A stretch of 63,171 nucleotides of DNA from Lachnospiraceae bacterium (GTDB taxonomy: Bacteria > Bacillota > Clostridia > Lachnospirales > Lachnospiraceae), in contig QXWV01000120.1 in the NCBI GenBank assembly GCA_009911195.1, forward strand, positions 1 to 63,171, read 5' to 3'. Position 1 is the first letter of the stretch. Each line of letters starts with the position of its first letter. Both the position numbers and the translations under genes were made by a program. Of this stretch, positions 53,935 through 61,830 are shown in pieces. The notes below the pieces were generated by a model that saw nothing but the letters and a program-made list of their open reading frames with translations, was not told where the DNA came from and did no database searches.

Positions 53935-55020
53935 TTAAAGGACTTGTTCCATCCCTTTTTTCCTTTGCGGGATTTTAACAGTCTCCAAAGCCCTGAATGC
54001 ACTGCTCTCTGTTTTTTGGATTTCCTTGAGCAATGAAATATATTTTTGCGGAGCCGAAAATGCAGTATTAAGAACATCCCTTACACATTCCCCTATAAAA
54101 GCTTCAATAATAAGGCCACTTTTTTGAAAGGTGTCTGCCGCAATGCTCCACTGGGCAGTTCCGATTGTATCCTGATATTTCAGCAAAGCAGCGGCAAGTT
54201 TATCCCGCCCTCCCTGATAGGTGTTCGGGACACCGGAATGAATACCGCTCAATTCTTCCGGTATCTCCGGAAGCGTGCTCCCGGAAAATTCTATCAGGTG
54301 CAGACAAATCTGTTTCATTGTTTCAGCATCATACATGGTGTTCCAGGCCGGTAATTCTTTCATCATTCGTTCTATGCCTTTCTCCCCAATAAAATTGACG
54401 GGAGAATTAAGGTATAATTCAGCGTTGCGTTTCAATCCTTCTTGTATGATGAACGATATATCCCTGTTCGGATTTTGCATATCAATACCGAAATAAGCAT
54501 TTCTCTTGCTGATTCCGATATAATCAGCGGCCCATGCCTGCTGTAAATCCCCCCATGGAATCATTTCTATTTCCGGCCGGGAATTATCATGCACATAGAC
54601 ATTTCTGTCATCATAGCCGACCATAAGCACAACATGGCCCGGTATATGTTTCGTATGATAGAAATGCTCATGGTATGGCAGGTGGTACATATCGAGGCCG
54701 AACAGAACTACCGGAACCTTCTGTTCCACCAGCGCCTTGATATTTGCGACGGTAGACTTGTAGGATTTTCCTTCTCCGGCGATAATATGATACCCAACCA
54801 AATCCTTCCAGTAGTTAAACTGGTCCTTGCCAATGGAACCCTGTCCCCAAAAAACCATTTTAGGCGGAACCGCTCTTTTTTGTGAAATCATCTGGAATCC
54901 GGGACGGGCGAAAAAAAGCAGTTCTTCCGGGATTCTGGCGCCTGTTTTCCATTCGTAAATATCGCATAGGCCATTGACCGGACAAAGATAATCGGCCATT
55001 TGATGTGGTATTTTTATCAT
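53935..55020 (-). CDS. BtrH N-terminal/DUF4872-type protein (cargo)
   Basis: 361 residues, no signal peptide. The N-terminal half resembles the butirosin-biosynthesis BtrH N-terminal domain, a papain/C39-like fold. A candidate catalytic triad is visible: Cys in LCPVNGLCDIYEW, His in IPGHVVLMVGYDD and Asp in VYVHDNSRPEIE. The C-terminal half is a helical DUF4872-type domain. BtrH is an acyltransferase; family members act on peptides or natural products, so a transferase or peptidase role is plausible but unknown. AAAGGAGG site. Regulated with the neighbouring MerR gene. Confidence 0.7.
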   Translation of the reverse strand: MIKIPHQMADYLCPVNGLCDIYEWKTGARIPEELLFFARPGFQMISQKRAVPPKMVFWGQGSIGKDQFNYWKDLVGYHIIAGEGKSYKSTVANIKALVEQKVPVVLFGLDMYHLPYHEHFYHTKHIPGHVVLMVGYDDRNVYVHDNSRPEIEMIPWGDLQQAWAADYIGISKRNAYFGIDMQNPNRDISFIIQEGLKRNAELYLNSPVNFIGEKGIERMMKELPAWNTMYDAETMKQICLHLIEFSGSTLPEIPEELSGIHSGVPNTYQGGRDKLAAALLKYQDTIGTAQWSIAADTFQKSGLIIEAFIGECVRDVLNTAFSAPQKYISLLKEIQKTESSAFRALETVKIPQRKKGMEQVL

Positions 55021-55049
55021 TGTTGGTTTCCTCCTTTGTGTTTGAGTTG

Positions 55050-55080
55050 ATTATATGCTCTTGCATAATCCCAGAGTCAA
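55050..55080 (-). promoter_or_regulatory. MerR-type promoter of the BtrH-like gene
   Basis: Minus-strand -35 TTGACT (55075-55080) and -10 TATAAT (55050-55055) are separated by 19 nt, the over-long spacer typical of MerR-activated promoters. The spacer contains ATTATGCAAG, shared with the promoter at 55926-55956. Confidence 0.75.
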
Positions 55081-55087
55081 TAGCATT

Positions 55088-55906
55088 TTATACGGGTTCC
55101 ACGGGAAAACAAACTTCCGTAATCATATCTTCAAAGGTTTCCTGTGTCTCTGGCGATACATGGTAGATGTTGAAATGGGGGCCTGCTATTTTATAATGGT
55201 TATCGGCAATCCAGCGTGCCATTGCTTCATATACTTCGGGCAATTTAACATAATGCCCCTTATAGGTGAGCGTAGCGGCTGTAAACGGCTCAATGGTCTT
55301 GAATTTTGCTATCCCGGTATCAGGATATTTTCTGGCTACAGACTTTTGTATTTCGACATCAAGATTTTCTTCAACAAACCCTTCGTCATGAAATATCGCA
55401 ATATTCAAATTGGGAGAAGAATACTGTATATTCAGAGATTGAACGGCATTTGCCAGTCCCCACCATAAAACGCTTTCCCGATTGGGGGCGGCGATAGTCT
55501 GCCGGTAGCTAACCACATCATGTTTTGGAAAATCCTTTAGCGTAATGCTGTATTCGTGAATACTCGATTGGCACTCCAGGTGCTCAATAGTCGATTCAAT
55601 CAAAGTCAGTTGTTTTTGAAGTAACTCTATTTTTACCTTCTGCTGTATGGCCTGGTTTTCCAAATAAGACTTCAATTCATTTTCCGACGTATATTTTGTT
55701 AAAATGTCTTTGATTAAAGCCAGGCTTAGCCCCATGTTTTTAAGCGCCCGTATTTTACCCGCGACAGGTAATTGTTCTTCGCTGTAATATCGGTATCCGG
55801 TAAATTGGTCCACATATTCCGGCATTAACAAACCGATTTCATTATAGTGTCGCAGCATATAAATTGATATTTGTGTTAAAACAGAAAATTCACCGATTCG
55901 CAACAT
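55088..55906 (-). CDS. MerR-family regulator with GyrI-like effector domain
   Basis: 272 residues. N-terminal MerR helix-turn-helix (MLRIGEFSVLTQISIYMLRH, YNEIGLLMPEYVDQFTGYRY), a coiled dimerisation helix (NQAIQQKVKIELLQKQLTLI) and a C-terminal GyrI/BmrR-like ligand domain (TAATLTYKGHYVKLPEVYEA, IAGPHFNIYHVS). Expected to bend 19-bp-spacer promoters into an active form on ligand binding. It is preceded by TAGGAGG and lies just upstream of the BtrH-like gene on the same strand. Confidence 0.88.
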   Translation of the reverse strand: MLRIGEFSVLTQISIYMLRHYNEIGLLMPEYVDQFTGYRYYSEEQLPVAGKIRALKNMGLSLALIKDILTKYTSENELKSYLENQAIQQKVKIELLQKQLTLIESTIEHLECQSSIHEYSITLKDFPKHDVVSYRQTIAAPNRESVLWWGLANAVQSLNIQYSSPNLNIAIFHDEGFVEENLDVEIQKSVARKYPDTGIAKFKTIEPFTAATLTYKGHYVKLPEVYEAMARWIADNHYKIAGPHFNIYHVSPETQETFEDMITEVCFPVEPV

Positions 55907-55925
55907 ACATCTACCTCCTACTGAT

Positions 55926-55956
55926 ACTATAAACCCTTGCATTATACGAGAGTAAA
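55926..55956 (-). promoter_or_regulatory. MerR-type promoter of the merR gene
   Basis: Minus-strand -35 TTTACT (55951-55956) and -10 TATAGT (55926-55931) with a 19-nt spacer containing ATAATGCAAG. The match to the promoter at 55050-55080 implies autoregulation. Confidence 0.75.
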
Positions 55957-56088
55957 GAGATTTCTTGAATATTATACCGTATGTGTCCCCCTGCTTCAAT
56001 GATGTGAAACAAAATAGAATTATACATGAAATACAGTTACATTCACATACTGATACCGGAAATGTAAAATGACATAGGGTGATAGTAT

Positions 56089-56448
56089 ATGGAAGATTAC
56101 GAAGGAAGGTTTGATTTTCACGGGCTGGGTCAGGCAATCCGGAAGGCCAGAGAAGAACGGGGCTGGACGCAGGAATATGTTTCGGAGCTTGTAGGGCGTG
56201 GCGCCCGAACCATTATGAATATCGAGAACAAGGGACAGTACCCAAGTTTTGGAGTCTTTGTAAAACTCGTTACCATGTTTGACATTCCGGTAGACCAGTT
56301 CATTCATGTGGATAGCGGCCAAGGTGAAAGCAGTTGCCGCAAGCAGATTGATGTCCTTTTGAATGCCATGAATGAAAAAGAGCTGATTGTAATGAGAGCG
56401 ACAGCCGAAGGTTTGAAGAAAGCCAGAGAAACGGAGGTTTCCGAGTAG
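56089..56448 (+). CDS. XRE-family helix-turn-helix regulator
   Basis: 119 residues. HTH_3 domain at the N-terminus: LGQAIRKAREERGWTQEYVS, ELVGRGARTIMNIENKGQYP, then a helical C-terminal part (NEKELIVMRATAEGLKKARE). Transcribed against the surrounding ICE genes. Likely a repressor of ICE functions. The terminator at 56430-56463 overlaps its last codons. Confidence 0.9.
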   Translation: MEDYEGRFDFHGLGQAIRKAREERGWTQEYVSELVGRGARTIMNIENKGQYPSFGVFVKLVTMFDIPVDQFIHVDSGQGESSCRKQIDVLLNAMNEKELIVMRATAEGLKKARETEVSE

Positions 56449-56463
56449 GGGTCTCCGTTTTTG
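56430..56463 (+). terminator. Terminator of the XRE gene
   Basis: AACGGAG (56430-56436) pairs with CTCCGTT (56453-56459), followed by TTTTGC. Confidence 0.7.
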
Positions 56464-56499
56464 CAGCGTTTTCGAGGGTTCCGCTAAATGGCAAGCAGG

Positions 56500-56521
56500 G
56501 CAACTGTGGTCACACAGTTGC
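56500..56521. terminator. Perfect palindromic hairpin
   Basis: GCAACTGTG and CACAGTTGC flank GTCA and are followed by TATTTTTA; another stem GTTCCGGCC/GGCCAGAAC follows at once. Together they separate the XRE gene from the relaxase and may terminate either side. Confidence 0.6.
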
Positions 56522-56648
56522 TATTTTTACGTTCCGGCCTTCCGGCCAGAACGCAAAAATCTGCTTGTTGGGGAGCCTCCCCAAACCCGGCTTCGGGCCA
56601 AGTTGGCCCGAAATGTCAGCGTCGCTTTGCTCCTTATTTTCACAATCC

Positions 56649-58034
56649 CTATCGTTCTTGTTCCTTCCTTCTGCCCGGCTCCATGTAGCCCAGCAGATAA
56701 TCAATATTTGCCTTAATCGTCGTGACCTCCTGCATGTCGGCCTTTGCCTTCCGATACTCGGCATAGAGCTTCTTTTTCTTCTCTGCCAGCTTACGGCCTT
56801 CCTCTTTCAGTTCGTCCATCTTGGGAAGTTTCGCTCCGCCCAGAATCCGCTTGAAGTCAGAGCAGGCCGCCCGGTAGACATCCATCTCGGCCTCATGCTC
56901 CGCAAGAAATTTCCGGCTATATTTCCGGGCTTTGTACTCTTGAAAAACTGGACGGGTCTTTGCATACTGAACCGTGGCGGCTTTCAGTTCCATATTGGTT
57001 CGGAGGCCGACCTCGGTGTTCTTAATCTGGCCGGACAGAGTGTGGAAGCGCTCCACAGTTTCCGACGCTTTCTTTTCCAACTGCTCATATTCCATCAGAT
57101 TGTTCTCCTGCAAATAGGCCAGGGCGACGGCCATCTGTTTCAGATTGAAAACCTTCGCCCATCGTTCATAGCCCGGTCCTTTCCCTTGAAGCTTGGATTG
57201 AATGTCGATGACCAGATTGACCCTTTGGTGAGGCTGTTCTGTATTCCTGCCGGAACCGGATAAGGAGGCTTCTATATCCTTCTGGTCATAACCCTTCCCC
57301 AGCGTGGAGAACCGGAGACGGGTAAAACGTTCCTGCCCGGGAGCCCGGAAACTGATGACACCTCTCTGTTGTTTGACTTCATAGCCGGACTGCTCCATCA
57401 GTGAGAGAAAATCGGCCAGACTGGCCGGCTGTTTTTCCAGCGCTGTATCAATGGCAGCACACAATTTTTGCTGGAAGGTCAGCGGCCTTTCTCTGCCTTT
57501 CGCCCACTCTCCATAATGCTTATACTTCCCTTGGCTTTTCAGTTTCGGCTCCTGCACGATTGAGAGGCCGTTTTCCAGACAAAGGGTGTCCGACAGCCGC
57601 CGGAGGGCACGACCGGAGCCGAGAAAATCCCGGTATTTATGGGTGCAGTCAAGGGTGGTGGAATTGTAATAAATGTGGTTATGGATATGAGCCTTGTCCG
57701 TATGGGTAGTGACGATAAACTGGTGCTTTCCCTTCGTCCACCGCATAGCCAATTCATAGCCGATACGGTTGGCATCCTCTGGCGTAATCTCTCCGGGAAG
57801 GAAGGACTGGCGTATCTGGTAGCAAAGTACATCTCGGTCGGCTGTCTGCTCCCGGCCAGTGGCGGCTTTGTACCGGCTTTTCCATAAGAGAAATTCAGCG
57901 TCCACCGTGGCCGGATCACACTCATAGGCAGAGATATATTTTCCTTCCTCCGTCTTGACCGGGTTCTTCCCGTAGTCGGTGCAGTCCTTTATGGATTGTG
58001 CAATCGAGAGACCCGGTGTTGTCTTTCGTTTCAT
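56649..58034 (-). CDS. Relaxase (MobA/VirD2-type)
   Basis: About 461 residues. Relaxase core has the metal-binding His triad in THTDKAHIHNHIYYNS, plus ELAMRWTKGKHQFIV and DFLGSGRALRRLSDTLCLEN; a coiled C-terminal part follows. It nicks oriT and pilots the transferred strand. The ATG at 58034 has no good binding site. Six codons upstream an ATA at 58052-58050 sits 8 nt after AAAGGAGG, and would give xATTRLMKRKT, the usual family start (MATTRLM). An AUA initiation codon is therefore likely. Confidence 0.88.
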   Translation of the reverse strand: MKRKTTPGLSIAQSIKDCTDYGKNPVKTEEGKYISAYECDPATVDAEFLLWKSRYKAATGREQTADRDVLCYQIRQSFLPGEITPEDANRIGYELAMRWTKGKHQFIVTTHTDKAHIHNHIYYNSTTLDCTHKYRDFLGSGRALRRLSDTLCLENGLSIVQEPKLKSQGKYKHYGEWAKGRERPLTFQQKLCAAIDTALEKQPASLADFLSLMEQSGYEVKQQRGVISFRAPGQERFTRLRFSTLGKGYDQKDIEASLSGSGRNTEQPHQRVNLVIDIQSKLQGKGPGYERWAKVFNLKQMAVALAYLQENNLMEYEQLEKKASETVERFHTLSGQIKNTEVGLRTNMELKAATVQYAKTRPVFQEYKARKYSRKFLAEHEAEMDVYRAACSDFKRILGGAKLPKMDELKEEGRKLAEKKKKLYAEYRKAKADMQEVTTIKANIDYLLGYMEPGRRKEQER

Positions 58035-58112
58035 CAGGCGGGTAGTTGCTATGGTCTGTCCCTCCTTTCCATAGGCGCTTCGGGTCAAGTTGGCTCGAAG
58101 TAGAAAAACTGC

Positions 58113-58141
58113 TTGTATCATTTCATAAATAACGATATAAT
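58113..58141 (+). promoter_or_regulatory. Promoter of the PIN-like gene
   Basis: -35 TTGTAT and perfect -10 TATAAT with a 17-nt spacer, 40 nt before the start codon. Repeated TTCATAA motifs overlap it and could be an operator. Confidence 0.65.
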
Positions 58142-58180
58142 TTACTTCATAATTCGTGAAATACGAAAAGGAGAGATTAT

Positions 58181-59299
58181 ATGCTTATTTTTTTAGATAC
58201 CAATATTTTTTGTACTGATTTTCAAATGACAAGTACCTCCTTTGAATTACTTAAAAATTTTATTACTAAGGGCGGCAACTGGCTTTGTGTACCAGAAATT
58301 ATAATAGATGAGGTCAAAAATAAATATAGAGAACAAATAACGGAGTTATATCAAAAGGCTAATTCAGGTATACGCGAATTAAATAAACACATATCTACTG
58401 ATGTGTCCCTTATCTCCGAGGAACAAATTACAACAGAAATAGAGAATTATAATAAGCTTTGGGACATATGGCCTTTTGAATATGGAAATGGTTTGCCGGA
58501 AACTTATCCTAATATATCTCATAAAGAGGTTGTTCAACGGGCTCTGGAACGGAAAAAACCTTTTAAAAGTGATGGCAAAGATGGATATAGGGACTATTTA
58601 ATATGGGTAACATTTTTAGATGTCGTAAGTCACTATAGTATGGAGGATGCCTGTTTTGTCACCTTAAATACCAGAGATTTTTCAGATGTAGAAAACAAGG
58701 ATTCTTTACATCAACACTTGAAGAACGACCTTATGGATAAGGGAATTGATTTATCCAGAGTCCATTATTATACATCTCTTAAAGCCTTTATAGAAAAAGA
58801 AGTAAAGCCCAAATTGCGGGTTATTGAAGAACATGAAGAGTTAATAGCTACATTTGTGGCCGATAAATCGGGATTCATGGAGCCTCTTGAAGAAGCTCTG
58901 GTTCAGGAAATCTTAGGATTAGAACTAGCCGCTTACGACATTGTTATTATGGAAGAGGGGGAAAATCATTCGGTAAATCAAGTAGAAGAAGTATCTGAAA
59001 TTGAAATTGAAGATATTTCAGAAATTTCTAAAAATGAATACCTTTTTTCTATTCATGCACAAGCATTGTGCGATATTAGTTTCAATGTTTTTAAGTCTGA
59101 TTCCTATTCTATGGACGATTTCAGACAGATATTTATTGTTGATAGCGAATGGAATAAACATTATTCATTGGCTGAAACCCTTATGGAACTGGAAATATCA
59201 TTTGAGGTCATTTTCAATTTAGAAAAAAAACAAATTACATCAATAAACATTCAGAATGTAGATGACGCTTATGCTGATTGTCCACTCTGCCCATATTAA
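58181..59299 (+). CDS. DUF4935/PIN-like nuclease-domain protein
   Basis: 372 residues. The N-terminus MLIFLDTNIFCTDFQMTSTS has the first acidic PIN residue (LDTN), then PEIIIDEVKNKYREQI, KSDGKDGYRDYLIWVTFLDV (second acidic site) and ACFVTLNTRDFSD (third). The C-terminal 150 residues form a separate acidic region ending in DCPLCPY. Stand-alone PIN-like nucleases occur in toxin and defence loci. AT-rich, on the opposite strand, and inserted between mobC and the relaxase, which are normally adjacent. No antitoxin gene is visible. Confidence 0.7.
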   Translation: MLIFLDTNIFCTDFQMTSTSFELLKNFITKGGNWLCVPEIIIDEVKNKYREQITELYQKANSGIRELNKHISTDVSLISEEQITTEIENYNKLWDIWPFEYGNGLPETYPNISHKEVVQRALERKKPFKSDGKDGYRDYLIWVTFLDVVSHYSMEDACFVTLNTRDFSDVENKDSLHQHLKNDLMDKGIDLSRVHYYTSLKAFIEKEVKPKLRVIEEHEELIATFVADKSGFMEPLEEALVQEILGLELAAYDIVIMEEGENHSVNQVEEVSEIEIEDISEISKNEYLFSIHAQALCDISFNVFKSDSYSMDDFRQIFIVDSEWNKHYSLAETLMELEISFEVIFNLEKKQITSINIQNVDDAYADCPLCPY

Positions 59300-59350
59300 G
59301 TCCAAAATACTTGAGGGGTACAGCCCACCAAAAGGCCGCACCCCTCAATC

Positions 59351-59695
59351 TCATTTCTCCACCAACGCAGCCAGCTCCTTCAGCACCCCGGACAACTGCC
59401 CCCACAGTTTTTCATAGTCCTTCTTCAACCCGTCTATATCCTCCGGATAAAGACCATAGGTATGTGCATGTATGGCAATCTGGTTCAGATTGTTGGCGCA
59501 CCGCCGCTGTAAGGAGACCAGCTCTCGGACGGGCGAGAGGTCAACATGGAGGACATAGCCGTTTAGGGCCATCTTCCGCATATAAGCCCCGGCATTCATG
59601 ATACCGGCCTCGGCCATACGCCCATGTATCTGCGCCAGCTCGTCAGCAGTCACCATCACATTCAGGTGTCTGTCACGTTTCCGCTTTGCCGTCAG
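59351..59695 (-). CDS. MobC-type relaxosome protein
   Basis: 114 residues. N-terminal ribbon-helix-helix region (TAKRKRDRHLNVMVTADELA, MAEAGIMNAGAYMRKMALNG) and the MobC signature SLQRRCANNLNQIAIHAHTY. It helps the relaxase bind oriT. The family start (KRKRDRHLNV) lies upstream of the first GTG/ATG; the best start is CTG at 59695-59693, which overlaps the stop of the preceding gene as CTGA and follows GGGAGG. Non-AUG initiation is inferred. Confidence 0.85.
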   Translation of the reverse strand: MTAKRKRDRHLNVMVTADELAQIHGRMAEAGIMNAGAYMRKMALNGYVLHVDLSPVRELVSLQRRCANNLNQIAIHAHTYGLYPEDIDGLKKDYEKLWGQLSGVLKELAALVEK

Positions 59696-59877
59696 CGTTC
59701 CTCCCGTTCCCGGCTCCGCTTCGGGGCAGGCGGCTCCTTCACCTTTGCAAGCTCCTTTTCCCCGGGCCGCTGGGGGAGCGGCGAGAGCGGGAGGTTGTTC
59801 AATATGCCGTCCAGCATATTTCCATTCTGTTCCTCGGTAAGTTCGGCGGTGAGCATGGCATTCTCTTTCTCGTTCAT
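59692..59877 (-). CDS. DUF4316-like small ICE protein
   Basis: 61 residues. Core MLTAELTEEQNGNMLDGILN followed by NLPLSPLPQRPG matches the DUF4316-type pattern (EQNYNMxDGxxNN); the tail is basic and Pro-rich. Start at 59877 follows GGAAGGAGG. Its TGA overlaps the CTG start of mobC. Function unknown. Confidence 0.7.
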   Translation of the reverse strand: MNEKENAMLTAELTEEQNGNMLDGILNNLPLSPLPQRPGEKELAKVKEPPAPKRSREREER

Positions 59878-59890
59878 GTGAGCCTCCTTC

Positions 59891-60448
59891 CTATCTGTCC
59901 TCATGGGACTTTCCCGTTTTCTGTTTCTCCGGTTTCTTAGGCGGTTCCGTCCTCCTGGCCGCCTCTTTCAGCCGGGCGGTGATGGATGACCGTTCCGCCC
60001 GGTCCAGATTGTGACTGGACGGTTTGAGCTCATAATCGTACATCTGCTTTTCCGTCAGGGGCTTTCCATAAATCAGCTCGCCCCATGCCAGCATGTTTCC
60101 GCCTTCTACCGGAATCCTCTCGTCATAGTTGAATATCTCTATGGGACTGTTGCCCGGCGGTTTCGGATAGGTTCCTATGTCCACCGGCCTCTGGGTAGAA
60201 TAATAGCGGTAATGTTCCGAACCCTGTCTCTGGCTGTCCGGCTCCCGTTCCTCTACGCCAAACTGGTAGCGGTGTTCCGCCGCCCGGTGTGCAAAGTCCC
60301 GGAGGGCGGCATCTTTATCCTTGAAATAATGCCCCCAGTTATAGTCACGGCTCCCGTCGGCATTCTCATAGAATGTCCATGTGACAAATGGAGAAGGCGC
60401 ACCGGGATTGTGCCCCAACGCATATCCCCGGTCATTGGTGAAGGCCAC
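59891..60448 (-). CDS. YodL-like/defence-related ICE protein
   Basis: At least 185 residues: FTNDRGYALGHNPGAPSPFV, TWTFYENADGSRDYNWGHYF, then YDERIPVEGGNMLAWGELIY. This pattern is shared by YodL/large-polyvalent-protein-associated domains of clostridial ICEs. The GTG at 60448 is the first conventional start. Twelve codons earlier an ATA at 60484-60482 lies 8 nt after AAAGGAGG and gives xEINEGYEILQSVAFTNDRG, which fits better. So AUA is the probable start, as for the relaxase. Confidence 0.7.
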   Translation of the reverse strand: MAFTNDRGYALGHNPGAPSPFVTWTFYENADGSRDYNWGHYFKDKDAALRDFAHRAAEHRYQFGVEEREPDSQRQGSEHYRYYSTQRPVDIGTYPKPPGNSPIEIFNYDERIPVEGGNMLAWGELIYGKPLTEKQMYDYELKPSSHNLDRAERSSITARLKEAARRTEPPKKPEKQKTGKSHEDR

Positions 60449-60650
60449 CGACTGTAAAATTTCGTATCCCTCGTTAATCTCTATGGCTGTTTCCTCCTTT
60501 CCGTCCTCGGGCCAGGTTGGCCCGAGGCGCCAAATGTTACGGAATACTCCCTATATACCGGCTGGAAGGTATTAGAATATCCCTCCCCATGAAACGGGAG
60601 TCATTTTCCCTGAAATACCGGGCTTTCTTCGGGCGCAAATCGTAACAGCC

Positions 60651-61016
60651 CTACCCGGTTCGCCGCCGCTTTTTCCTCATGCGCTCCCGGCTCCTGCGGC
60701 GGTTCCCCTCGTCCTTGCAGGCCGGGGAACAGTAAGCCTGTCTGCCCTCCGGGAGAAAAGGTTTCCCGCAGATGGCGCAGAGCTTTGTATCTGGCGGCGG
60801 CCCTTCCTCACAGATGGCTTTTTCCAGTACCGGGTCCAACGGGAGGACATTCTCACGAAAATAGCGGCAGAAAGAGCCCGTCCAGCCTTTCCCCAGCATG
60901 TAGCAGGAACAGTCCAATGGAAGGCAGGCATCCTCTCCGCTGTCATAATTGGCGCACCCGGCCGTGACCAGCCGCCGAATCTTCTTTCGCTCGTCACGGG
61001 TCAGCTCCCGGCCCAT
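60651..61016 (-). CDS. Cysteine-rich VLP-type ICE protein
   Basis: 121 residues with two zinc-site clusters: CANYDSGEDACLPLDCSCYM in the N-terminal half and CAICGKPFLPEGRQAYCSPA followed by C in the second, ending in a strongly basic tail (RRRSRERMRKKRRRTG). Cysteine-rich VLP proteins are routine in clostridial conjugative elements. The ATG at 61016 lacks a clear site; longer frames upstream cross a palindrome. Confidence 0.75.
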   Translation of the reverse strand: MGRELTRDERKKIRRLVTAGCANYDSGEDACLPLDCSCYMLGKGWTGSFCRYFRENVLPLDPVLEKAICEEGPPPDTKLCAICGKPFLPEGRQAYCSPACKDEGNRRRSRERMRKKRRRTG

Positions 61017-61036
61017 AGTCAATGCTTCGGGCCAGG

Positions 61037-61210
61037 TTAGCCCGAGGCGCCGGGCTGCACAATCAAGGTACGGAATTTCTTCCGGCACCTTCCTTTCTGT
61101 CCCCGGCACTCCTTTAGATAGCGGCATCCGGCGCAGGGGTCTGAACCGCCGCGTCCCGGACGGGGGACTTCCTTCATCAGCTTTTCATAGGGGTTGTTGG
61201 TAAAGTTCAT
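61037..61210 (-). CDS. Small Cys-cluster ICE protein (57 residues)
   Basis: Reads MNFTNNPYEKLMKEVPRPGR, then CAGCRYLKECRGQKGRC, a four-Cys cluster, and a basic tail. It overlaps the stop of the preceding DUF4366 gene as ATGA, so it is translationally coupled. It is too short for many ORF finders but has a clear coding pattern. Confidence 0.65.
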   Translation of the reverse strand: MNFTNNPYEKLMKEVPRPGRGGSDPCAGCRYLKECRGQKGRCRKKFRTLIVQPGASG

Positions 61211-61830
61211 TCCTCGTCCTCCGTTTCCTCAATCTCTTCCAGTCCGCCGTAGGGGTCGTCTCCATCCTCATAGTCATATTCCTCGTCGTCCATGTCAGGA
61301 ACTTCATGCTTCGGACAATATATCTTGAAATAGTAGCCGACACCGCCGCCCAACAGCAGTACAGCCGCAATCATCAGGATATTTCCCATAGGAGGGCCGG
61401 ATGTTTTTTCCGGCCCGGGTTCGGGCTCCGGTTCCGTGGAAGGTTCTGTCTCCGGCTCTGTCTCGATTGCCGGTTCTGTCACTTCCGGTTCGGGTTCGGG
61501 CTCCGCAAGCGCCAGCAGGTCTTTCTCCGTGACTGCGTTCAGGAAATAGACATTGTTCTCGGTGCGCTGGCGGTCGATGACCAGATAGAACACGTTCTCA
61601 CTGGGTGTAGTGATGGTAAAAAATTCCTTGCCGTCCTCGTCCGTAGCGTTGTCTACCACGGTTCCGGTGCCCTCCGGAGTGAAGGGCTTCGCCGTGGTCT
61701 CTTCCCCCGTTTCCGGGACAGTTTCCTCCGCCGGCTCGCTGCTCTGGGCGTAGGCCGTCAGGGACATACTGGTAAGAGAAAGCAGCGCGGAGAGGATAAG
61801 CGCCGCCCTGCGAATCAGATTATTCTTCAT
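61207..61830 (-). CDS. DUF4366 (CD1107-family) mobile-element membrane protein
   Basis: 207 residues. Signal peptide LILSALLSLTSMSLTAYAQ, an extracellular domain (EFFTITTPSENVFYLVIDRQ, NNVYFLNAVTEKDLLALAE), a Pro/Glu-rich stalk, a C-terminal membrane segment (NILMIAAVLLLGGGVGYYF) and an acidic cytoplasmic tail. Standard component of clostridial ICE transfer regions. GGAGG site; it overlaps the DUF4315 gene upstream. Confidence 0.9.
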   Translation of the reverse strand: MKNNLIRRAALILSALLSLTSMSLTAYAQSSEPAEETVPETGEETTAKPFTPEGTGTVVDNATDEDGKEFFTITTPSENVFYLVIDRQRTENNVYFLNAVTEKDLLALAEPEPEPEVTEPAIETEPETEPSTEPEPEPGPEKTSGPPMGNILMIAAVLLLGGGVGYYFKIYCPKHEVPDMDDEEYDYEDGDDPYGGLEEIEETEDEE

